Of a stretch of DNA of 6,133 nt, positions 1-5,163 are shown one piece after another. Position numbers and translations under genes: made by a program. A model generated the notes under the pieces. The model did no database searches, had not been told where the DNA came from, and saw nothing but the letters and a program-made list of their open reading frames with translations. Origin of the DNA: Terriglobia bacterium (GTDB lineage: Bacteria > Acidobacteriota > Terriglobia > UBA7540); the NCBI GenBank assembly GCA_030040455.1, contig JASHTR010000450.1, forward strand, positions 1 through 6,133, read 5' to 3'. Each line of letters begins with the position of its first letter. Within the stretch, counting starts at the first letter, position 1.

Positions 1-1157
1 CACGGATTGGAAAAGCTTGCCCAGTAAACTTGGCGCAGTAGTGGTGGCATCTTTGCGCGCAGGTGGGCGACGAAAGACGCCGCGCTATGGTAGGGAGATT
101 GGGGGGTGTCATGCATGCAAGGGGTGGGCCAGAAGGCTTCCGGCGCTGCCCAGCGCGGCGCCACGATGGTCCCCTCCAGATGGCTGCGGCTGATTGCCAT
201 CATGCTGGCGGGAGTTACGTGTGAGAAGTCCCGGCGCAGGCAGGACAGGGTCATGTTGCGGCGAATTTGCATGTTCCCCGGGTTCTTGGAATCTTTTCGC
301 CAGTAGTCACCATAATCACGCGCGAAGTTGAAGTCTTTCGCCGACCGGGCCCAGCCCATTTCAACCGCGTGCTCTACCAGCCGTGGATGAGCCTCGTTCC
401 AGTCCCGCTCAATTGAATAAATGTTGGAAATGGAATAAACGCCGCGGTTGATGCGCTTGGCTGCCCAGTAGCGGCCCGCGGTCTCGAACACCCAAGCCTC
501 GTGCGGATCGGCCAGGATGTAGCTATTGTCATAATTCGCGTGGCCCCACTCGCCTGCATGCTCGCAGTCGCCGCTCTGGCCATACCTTTCAAGCAAGTCG
601 ATCATCACGTGCATGGCTTCATATGCCGTTTTGCCGCGCTCCAATCCAAGCCGGAGAAGGTCCATGCCCAGAAGGCCGTCTCCCCACCGCGCGGGCTCCT
701 TGGAAAATACCGCCTCGTTACCGATGGCTACACCGTGCTCGTTGATGCCCTCCTCGTAGCCGTACGCCCACCAAAGCTTGGAGCCAATGTGCTCGTAGGT
801 CTCGGTGGCCTGGGGGATTTCGATATACGTGCATTTCACCGTCTCCCCCGGCGCATGGCGCTGGCGGGGAAACTTGACCAGAACCTGCGGCTCCATCGGC
901 GGCCGGTCGCTATTCTTCGCCAAAAGCACCGAGTGGTCAGCGGTCGCGTCCTGCAACGCCACAAAGGTGTCGCAGCCAAGCGCAGTGGTCCGCAAGCCGG
1001 CCAGAGACGTGACTGCGCGCCGGCCCCCAGAAGTGATGGGCGCGAAGCCGAGGCGATCGCTTGCTCCGAGCATGTAGCTTGCGGGGGACAAAGCGGATGC
1101 AGCCACTGCAAGCGCTCCTCCCGCCATTTTTTCCAGAAACTGACGTCGTGTTGACAT
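1..1157 (-). CDS. Secernin-like, peptidase C69 family protein with Tat signal (3' end outside window)
   Basis: Reading the minus strand from the ATG at 1157-1155 gives 385 residues without a stop to the left edge, so the gene is cut at its C-terminus. Residues 2-10 (STRRQFLEK) match the twin-arginine motif. A short hydrophobic stretch (about 12-23) with a possible AxA cleavage site at 20-22 follows, so export is inferred. The core starts at GCDTFVAL with Cys62, the N-terminal nucleophile of secernins and C69 dipeptidases. It continues with AKNSDRP (80-86), KCTYIEI, NEHGVAIGNEAVF, GLLGMDLLRLGLERG and ETAGRYWAAKRI, all close to animal secernins from memory. Family members are Ntn hydrolases, and dipeptidase activity is known for bacterial C69 enzymes; the substrate here is unknown. 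About 60 residues precede the Cys, whereas cytosolic secernins have about 10, so processing must expose it if it is catalytic. The ribosome binding site at 1163-1168 supports the start. The gene is divergent from the aminotransferase. Confidence 0.88.
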   Translation of the reverse strand, partial: MSTRRQFLEKMAGGALAVAASALSPASYMLGASDRLGFAPITSGGRRAVTSLAGLRTTALGCDTFVALQDATADHSVLLAKNSDRPPMEPQVLVKFPRQRHAPGETVKCTYIEIPQATETYEHIGSKLWWAYGYEEGINEHGVAIGNEAVFSKEPARWGDGLLGMDLLRLGLERGKTAYEAMHVMIDLLERYGQSGDCEHAGEWGHANYDNSYILADPHEAWVFETAGRYWAAKRINRGVYSISNIYSIERDWNEAHPRLVEHAVEMGWARSAKDFNFARDYGDYWRKDSKNPGNMQIRRNMTLSCLRRDFSHVTPASMMAISRSHLEGTIVAPRWAAPEAFWPTPCMHDTPQSPYHSAASFVAHLRAKMPPLLRQVYWASFSNP

Positions 1158-1162
1158 GAACG

Positions 1163-1168
1163 CCTCCC
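1163..1168 (-). promoter_or_regulatory. Shine-Dalgarno site of the secernin-like gene
   Basis: On the minus strand the sequence reads AAGGGAGGCGTTC and then ATG. The GGGAGG core lies 5 bases before the ATG at 1157, which is good spacing. It fixes the start so that the twin-arginine motif is at residues 4-5 and the protein is exported. Confidence 0.75.
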
Positions 1169-1328
1169 TTGATTGTCGTCCGCTATTTTTTCGGTCATCC
1201 ATCGCGGAAGCTCGAAGCCAGGCTTCTCCATAATTGGGACAGCCGTGACTCGGAGCGCTCGCTAGGCGATCGATCTGCCACCCATCTAATATTGGGCAAG
1301 GCCGATGACGAAATCAACGCGTATGATG

Positions 1329-1356
1329 TGGATAATACGTGATCTCGCGCTACAAT
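1329..1356 (+). promoter_or_regulatory. Candidate sigma-70-type promoter for the aminotransferase-mtn genes
   Basis: A TACAAT hexamer (1351-1356) differs from the consensus -10 at one base. A weak -35 candidate, TGGATA (1329-1334, 4 of 6 matches), sits 16 bases upstream. Transcription would begin near 1363, giving a leader of roughly 48 bases before the ATG at 1411. The site is in the only sizeable gap upstream of the plus-strand genes, which is the expected place. The -35 is poor and the organism's promoter preferences are unknown, so this is only a candidate. Confidence 0.35.
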
Positions 1357-1359
1357 ATG

Positions 1360-1380
1360 GCCAAAGCTATTTAGTTTGGC
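1360..1380. promoter_or_regulatory. Imperfect 21-bp dyad, candidate operator or leader hairpin
   Basis: GCCAAA (1360-1365) is mirrored by TTTGGC (1375-1380). Inside them CTA (1367-1369) pairs with TAG (1372-1374), giving nine pairs interrupted only by the extra G at 1366, around a TT centre. The dyad begins four bases after the TACAAT candidate -10 and would cover the transcription start. That is a classic position for a repressor operator, though the regulator cannot be named. As RNA the 2-base loop is too tight unless the innermost pairs open, so a DNA-binding role is somewhat more likely. Confidence 0.4.
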
Positions 1381-1410
1381 AGTGGTTGTTTTCGGTGGGG
1401 TGGACTTCGA

Positions 1411-2817
1411 ATGAGCACCGATTTTCTTGATTGGCTGGATCATCAGCAGGGCAGGCAGTACGAGCTGCACGCACGGTACATCAATCCGATTTTCGTGAGG
1501 ATGCTGCAGACCATCGGCTTTGACAAAGGGTTTGTGCGGGGCCAGGGATGTTATCTCTACGATGCCGGGGGCACTCGCTACCTGGATCTGCTGACGGGCT
1601 GGGGAGTTTTTGCCCTGGGCAGAAACCATCCGAAAGTGAGGTCGGTGCTTGAGGCGGTACTCTCGCGGGAGTTGCCCAACCTGGTTCGCATGGACTGCTC
1701 GCTGCTTGCCGGGCTGGTCGCTGAAAAGCTCACCAGCCATACCGCGCCGCACAAGGACCAACCTCTCACTCGCGTGTTTTTCTGCAACTCCGGCACCGAG
1801 AGCGTTGAAACCGCCATCAAGTTTGCGCGTTGCTTCACGGGCAAACAGCGGATTCTCTATTGCGAGCACGCCTTTCACGGTCTCACGACGGGTTCGCTTT
1901 CGTTGAACGGCGCCGGGTTCTTTCGCGAGCGCTTCGGCGACCTGATGCCCGGGACCGAATCCGTCCCCTTCAACGATCTCGCGGCACTCGACCGGGCGCT
2001 GGCGCGAAAGGACGTTGCGGCGTTCTTTATCGAGCCGGTTCAGGGCAAAAGCTGCGAAGTTGTATCCGATGGCTTCCTTGAGGACGCGCAGACGCTGTGT
2101 CGCAAGGCCGGCACTCTTTTGGCGGTGGACGAGGTTCAGTGTGGGATGGGTCGAACCGGAAAGTGGTTCGCATATCAGCACTGGCCGAGCGTCGAGCCCG
2201 ACATCGTGTGCGTGGCCAAAGCGCTCTCCGGCGGTTACGTCCCCGTGGGCGCCGTAATTACGACCCCGAAAATCCTCGATTCTGTTTTCAACACCCTGGA
2301 GCGATGCGTCGTCCACTCAAATACCTTTGGCCAGAACGACCTTGCGATGGCCGCTGCGCTCGCCACGATGACCGTTATGGAGGAAGACGGCATTGTGGAG
2401 AACGTGGCTGCGCTTGGAGACTACGTAATGGCGCGATTGGAAAACATGGGACGGGATTGCCCGTTCGTTTCCGAAGTTAGGGGCAAGGGCCTGATGTTCG
2501 GCATCGATTTCAAGCGGCCGGAGAATTCCTTCAAGCTCCGGGCAGCGTGGGACGCGCTGCACGCGCTGAACTTTGGCGTATTCGGGCAGATGATTATTGT
2601 GCCTCTCCTGCAGGAGCACCATATCCTCGCGCAGGTGGCGGGCTATCATACCGAGGTGATCAAGTTTCTGCCACCCCTGATCGTTACGAAGCAAGACCTT
2701 GATTGGTTTCTCTCCGCGATGCAGCAAGCGCTCCAGGATACTCTGCGTGTTCCGGGCGCCGCGTGGAATACGGTGATGAATCTCGCCAAGGGTGCCATGC
2801 GGGCGCACGGTGTTTGA
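1411..2817 (+). CDS. Class III PLP-dependent aminotransferase, possibly the salvage-pathway transaminase
   Basis: A 468-residue fold-type I aminotransferase of the acetylornithine/ornithine/GABA class. Visible landmarks are CNSGTES (125-131, phosphate-binding loop), FHG (155-157, aromatic residue stacking on the PLP ring), EPVQGK (208-213), DEVQCGMGRTG with Asp240 (contacts the pyridine nitrogen), VAKALSGG with Lys270 (PLP Schiff base), HSNTFGQN with Thr305 (phosphate of the other subunit) and IKFLPPL (417-423). It is longer than a typical ArgD (about 400 residues), with about 25 C-terminal residues after the last helix. Ornithine aminotransferase has a Glu in the GEAG loop and an Arg before xPPL; here both are Lys (213 and 418), so its substrate may differ. 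It lies directly upstream of mtnB, mtnD and mtnC on the same strand. The missing last step of that pathway is transamination of 4-methylthio-2-oxobutanoate, so that role is a reasonable inference, not shown. The ATG follows a weak G-rich stretch (1394-1403). Confidence 0.9.
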   Translation: MSTDFLDWLDHQQGRQYELHARYINPIFVRMLQTIGFDKGFVRGQGCYLYDAGGTRYLDLLTGWGVFALGRNHPKVRSVLEAVLSRELPNLVRMDCSLLAGLVAEKLTSHTAPHKDQPLTRVFFCNSGTESVETAIKFARCFTGKQRILYCEHAFHGLTTGSLSLNGAGFFRERFGDLMPGTESVPFNDLAALDRALARKDVAAFFIEPVQGKSCEVVSDGFLEDAQTLCRKAGTLLAVDEVQCGMGRTGKWFAYQHWPSVEPDIVCVAKALSGGYVPVGAVITTPKILDSVFNTLERCVVHSNTFGQNDLAMAAALATMTVMEEDGIVENVAALGDYVMARLENMGRDCPFVSEVRGKGLMFGIDFKRPENSFKLRAAWDALHALNFGVFGQMIIVPLLQEHHILAQVAGYHTEVIKFLPPLIVTKQDLDWFLSAMQQALQDTLRVPGAAWNTVMNLAKGAMRAHGV

Positions 2818-2848
2818 TGCCTTCGAGAGCGCCGGCGGCTTGGCTGAA

Positions 2849-2879
2849 GAGCGGCTGTCCGATGCTCGGACGACTGCTT
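2849..2879 (+). other. Strong predicted RNA stem-loop in the aminotransferase-mtnB gap
   Basis: The core GTCCGA (2857-2862) and TCGGAC (2866-2871) pair perfectly around a TGC loop. Pairing continues outward through 2849-2856 with 2872-2879, counting G-U pairs, with a single C/A mismatch (2855/2873). This gives about 13 pairs plus the mismatch. No T-tract follows, so it is not a standard intrinsic terminator. It sits 31 bases after the aminotransferase stop and about 95 bases before mtnB. Likely roles are protecting the upstream mRNA end, RNase processing or setting different expression of the two genes. The pairing is read directly; the function is inference. Confidence 0.5.
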
Positions 2880-2973
2880 CGCGGGCGACCGATTCTTCCA
2901 CGCCTGTTTGCGCCATACGGCACCACACCCTTATCCTAAGCTTGATTCGCGGTGATGATGCACGGCGGCTCGA

Positions 2974-3654
2974 ATGGTTGAACGCTCGAAGAGAAGGCGT
3001 GAAAGCGGACTGAAATATAGAAACATCGCGCGGTCCCTTTGCCAAATCGGCCGGCAGTTCCACGACCGCGGCTGGGTCTTTGGGACGAGTGGGAACTTCA
3101 GCGCCGTCGCGAGCCTCACCCCTTTGCGGCTGGCGATCACTGCCACTGGCGTGGATAAAGGTATGCTGACGGCGGGCGAAATTCTGGAAGTGGATACTGC
3201 GGGCGCCACCGTGCGCGGTTCCGGCCGCCCTTCGGATGAGGCGCTGCTGCACCTGTGTGTGACCCGGGCGCGCGGCGCGGGCGCTGTGTTGCATACCCAC
3301 TCGATCTGGAGCACGATGGCTTCAGAATCGTATTTCGACCAAGGCGGGGTGGCGATGGAAGGTTACGAGATGCTCAAAGGCCTCGCGGGCGTTCGCACCC
3401 ATCAGCACACGGAATGGCTGCCGATCATTGACAACTCCCAGGACATGCCAGGGCTGGTCCGCGCGGTGGAAGCGACGCTGCAGGAACATTCGGCATCGCA
3501 CGGATTCTTGCTGCGCCGGCACGGCCTTTACACCTGGGGCAAGGACCTGGCGGAAGCGAAGCGGCATGTGGAGATATTAGAATTCCTGTTGGAGCTCTTG
3601 GGGCGTAGTCACTCGCCCGGTCATAGCGCGGCAGGGAGAACTGGATTGGCTTGA
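2974..3654 (+). CDS. mtnB: Methylthioribulose-1-phosphate dehydratase (MtnB)
   Basis: A class II aldolase/adducin-fold protein of 226 residues that dehydrates 5-methylthioribulose-1-phosphate to 2,3-diketo-5-methylthiopentyl-1-phosphate in cytosolic methionine salvage. MtnB-type features are RGWVFGTSGNFS (about 32-43), TATGVDKGML, RPSDEALLHL, the zinc ligands His107 and His109 in LHTHSIW, EGYEMLKG with Glu132 (fits the catalytic Glu of human APIP by spacing), LPIIDNSQD and RRHGLYTWG with His183 (third zinc ligand). The DNSQD stretch and the genes downstream separate it from the sugar aldolases FucA and AraD. The ATG at 2974 is the first after in-frame stops at 2953 and 2956, but it has no clear Shine-Dalgarno site and adds a very basic N-terminus (MVERSKRRRESG) unusual for the family. 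A GAGAAGG at 2991-2997 could serve an in-frame CTG at 3010, giving 214 residues. mtnD follows after 30 bases. Confidence 0.92.
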   Translation: MVERSKRRRESGLKYRNIARSLCQIGRQFHDRGWVFGTSGNFSAVASLTPLRLAITATGVDKGMLTAGEILEVDTAGATVRGSGRPSDEALLHLCVTRARGAGAVLHTHSIWSTMASESYFDQGGVAMEGYEMLKGLAGVRTHQHTEWLPIIDNSQDMPGLVRAVEATLQEHSASHGFLLRRHGLYTWGKDLAEAKRHVEILEFLLELLGRSHSPGHSAAGRTGLA

Positions 3655-3668
3655 CGGCATTCTGTCAA
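3651..3668 (+). other. Short hairpin across the mtnB stop codon
   Basis: TTGACGG (3651-3657) pairs with CTGTCAA (3662-3668) around a CATT loop, with one G-U pair. It contains the mtnB stop codon (3652-3654) and ends five bases before the mtnD ribosome binding site (GGGAGG, 3674-3679). There is no T-tract, so it is not a terminator. It may be chance or a weak processing or coupling element. Confidence 0.25.
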
Positions 3669-3684
3669 ACGATGGGAGGTCTTT

Positions 3685-4254
3685 ATGACAGTGGTTCGAA
3701 TCCCGGACGAGGATCGCACCTTAACGGAGTTCGTGGCGATTTCACGATATCTCGGTGAGATCGGGATCGAGTATGAACGCTGGGAAGCGGCGATGCAGCT
3801 TTCGGCGTCCGCTTCGGCCGAGGAGGTCCTGGCCGCCTACGCTCCGGAGATTGAAAGGCTGAAGGCGCAAGGAGGCTATGCCAGCGCCGACGTGATTGAC
3901 GTGAAGCCCCAGACGCCCGGCCTGGAGGCAATGCTGGCGAAGTTCAATCAGGAGCATTGGCACGATGAAGATGAAGTTCGCTTCATTGTTCGCGGGCGCG
4001 GCCTGTTTCACGTCCATCCTCGCCAGAGTCCCGTGGTGGCCATCGAGGTTGAAGCGGGGGATTTGATTCGCGTGCCACGGGGAACCTGGCACTGGTTTGA
4101 CCTTTGCGCGGACCGCGAGATCCAGGCCATCCGTTTGTTCCAGAATACCTCCGGATGGACGCCCCAATACACCCACAGCGCGGTGGACCGGAACTATCAA
4201 CCCGTATGCTTCGGCCCATCTTACTTTCCCCCTGGCCATGCCGAGGTGGCGTGA
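3685..4254 (+). CDS. mtnD: Acireductone dioxygenase (MtnD, ARD)
   Basis: A 189-residue cupin enzyme that splits 1,2-dihydroxy-5-methylthiopent-1-en-3-one with O2. With Fe(II) the products are 4-methylthio-2-oxobutanoate and formate; with Ni(II) the family gives methylthiopropanoate, formate and CO. The sequence cannot tell which metal is used. Metal ligands His91, His93 and Glu97 are visible in [13 protein letters not shown], and His136 in [11 protein letters not shown], matching the family's 3-His 1-Glu set. GRGLFHVH (104-111) and [12 protein letters not shown] are also typical, and the length is normal for bacterial ARD. The start is supported by GGGAGG (3674-3679), five bases before the ATG. 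The stop codon overlaps the start of mtnC by four bases, so the two are probably translationally coupled. Confidence 0.95.
   Translation: MTVVRIPDEDRTLTEFVAISRYLGEIGIEYERWEAAMQLSASASAEEVLAAYAPEIERLKAQGGYASADVIDVKPQTPGLEAMLAKFNQEHWHDEDEVRFIVRGRGLFHVHPRQSPVVAIEVEAGDLIRVPRGTWHWFDLCADREIQAIRLFQNTSGWTPQYTHSAVDRNYQPVCFGPSYFPPGHAEVA
4243..4246 (+). promoter_or_regulatory. Ribosome binding site deciding the mtnC start
   Basis: GAGG at 4243-4246, inside the last codons of mtnD, precedes the GTG at 4251 by four bases. That GTG overlaps the mtnD TGA as GTGA. The next in-frame candidate, a GTG at 4278, has no comparable purine stretch, so 4251 is preferred. Longer upstream readings in this frame would only be antiphase translation of mtnD. 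Confidence 0.5.
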
Positions 4255-5012
4255 GCCTCTCCCTCGATGAAACGCGGGTGAATGCAATCCTGCTGGATAT
4301 TGAAGGCACCACTACGCCCGTTGACTTTGTCCATAAAGTGCTCTTCCCTTATGCCCGCGAGCATGTGGGAGAATTCCTCCGGTCCCATCGCGGAGAAGCT
4401 TCCGAAAGCATCCAACAGCTCCGCGCCGAGCGAGCTTCTGACGCGCAGCGGGGACTGGCTCCTCCGGCATGGCAGGAAGATTCCGTGGAGCGCCGGATTC
4501 AATCCGCGGTGAAGTACGTCGAGTGGCTGATGGATTGCGATCGCAAGTCCACGGTGTTGAAGGCGGTGCAAGGAATGATCTGGGAAGCCGGATACCGGAC
4601 AGGGCAGTTGCGAGGCGAGGTCTACGCAGACGTGCTGCCCGCCTTCGCGCGATGGCAAAGACAGCGAATGGAAACGTGCATTTTTTCTTCGGGAAGCACG
4701 CTCGCCCAAAAATTGCTTTTCGAGACGACGCCCGCCGGCGACCTCACCCGTTTCATCTCGGCATACTTTGATACCACCACCGGCCCGAAGCGGGAACGAG
4801 AGAGCTATGGTCGCATCGTGGCGGCTCGTGGACGACAGCCGTCTGAGATTCTTTTCATTTCAGATTCCGTTGAGGAGCTGGATGCGGCCCGAGAGGCAGG
4901 CATGCAGACGATACTCTGCGTGCGTCCCGGGAGCGCCAGACCCCATCGAGAGGACCACCCCGTGGTTGAGACTTTTGACTCCATTCTGATCTCACCACGT
5001 GGAATGGCGTGA
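4251..5012 (+). CDS. mtnC: Enolase-phosphatase E1 (MtnC)
   Basis: A 253-residue HAD-superfamily enzyme, counted from the GTG at 4251. It first enolises 2,3-diketo-5-methylthiopentyl-1-phosphate and then removes the phosphate to give the acireductone used by MtnD. HAD motif I is LLDIEGTT with Asp16 (nucleophile) and Glu18, the DxEGTT form specific to E1. Motif II is IFSSGST (144-150). The motif III Lys180 is in [11 protein letters not shown], and motif IV is [12 protein letters not shown] with Asp205. The helical cap contains MIWEAGY and [11 protein letters not shown], typical of E1. The length is close to other bacterial E1 proteins. The GTG start overlaps the mtnD stop, and an apparent intrinsic terminator begins four bases after the stop, so mtnC looks like the last gene of the transcript. 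Confidence 0.93.
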   Translation: MSLSLDETRVNAILLDIEGTTTPVDFVHKVLFPYAREHVGEFLRSHRGEASESIQQLRAERASDAQRGLAPPAWQEDSVERRIQSAVKYVEWLMDCDRKSTVLKAVQGMIWEAGYRTGQLRGEVYADVLPAFARWQRQRMETCIFSSGSTLAQKLLFETTPAGDLTRFISAYFDTTTGPKRERESYGRIVAARGRQPSEILFISDSVEELDAAREAGMQTILCVRPGSARPHREDHPVVETFDSILISPRGMA

Positions 5013-5016
5013 CGCC

Positions 5017-5039
5017 GAAGCATGGATCTGCTTCTTTTT
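5017..5039 (+). terminator. Probable intrinsic terminator after mtnC
   Basis: GAAGCA (5017-5022) and TGCTTC (5029-5034) are perfect inverted repeats around a six-base loop, followed at once by TTTTT (5035-5039). The hairpin starts four bases after the mtnC stop, the expected position for ending the mtn transcript. The stem is only six pairs with three G-C pairs, so termination may be partial and allow some read-through into the MFS gene. Confidence 0.5.
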
Positions 5040-5135
5040 CGCTCTGGGGCATCATAGGGAAAGCCGCAGACCCCAATAGGACGGCTGCTCTACCTGCTGC
5101 CCAATAGCTTTTTTGTGGTTTTTTGAGGTATTCTT

Positions 5136-5160
5136 CCAGGGTTTGCTAAAACCCGGAGGA
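5136..5160 (+). promoter_or_regulatory. Leader hairpin overlapping the MFS ribosome binding site
   Basis: GGGTTT (5139-5144) and AAACCC (5149-5154) pair around a GCTA loop. With A5138 bulged, CC (5136-5137) can also pair with GG (5155-5156). Those two G are the first bases of the GGAGGA Shine-Dalgarno (5155-5160), so folding would partly hide the ribosome binding site. Sequestration is inference from the pairing. Confidence 0.35.
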
Positions 5161-5163
5161 TGG

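Noticed and set aside
501..1154. A 217-codon plus-strand open frame opposite the secernin-like gene.
   Set aside because: The minus strand carries the conserved secernin motifs without interruption across this stretch; the plus-strand product has no family features.
1265..1279. A partly symmetrical GGC/GATCGATC/GCC element in the divergent intergenic region.
   Set aside because: Only the 8-base GATCGATC core is truly palindromic and the flanks are offset by one base; too short to claim as an operator.
2929..2941. CTTATC in the gap before mtnB resembles the start of a SAM-I (S-box) riboswitch, tempting beside methionine salvage genes.
   Set aside because: The remaining S-box core (the AGAG kink-turn partner, conserved internal loops and a downstream terminator) is absent from this gap and from 1158-1410.
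2792..3013. A 73-codon plus-strand open frame bridging the aminotransferase end and the mtnB start.
   Set aside because: It overlaps both real genes in another frame, has no clear ribosome binding site or recognisable domain, and its middle is occupied by the predicted stem-loop.
1195..3300. Two long minus-strand open frames (1195-2316 and 2317-3300) opposite the aminotransferase and mtnB genes.
   Set aside because: They show no recognisable domain, while the plus strand encodes full conserved motifs throughout. Long antisense frames are common opposite GC-rich coding sequence.
4104..4250. An upstream extension of mtnC from an ATG at 4104, giving 302 residues.
   Set aside because: The added 49 residues lie in the mtnD coding sequence in another frame and do not resemble E1 proteins, which start shortly before LLDIEGTT.
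5072..5107. CCCAATAG occurs twice (5072-5079 and 5100-5107) as a direct repeat 28 bp apart upstream of the MFS gene.
   Set aside because: An 8-base direct repeat can arise by chance and no promoter can be placed confidently beside it.
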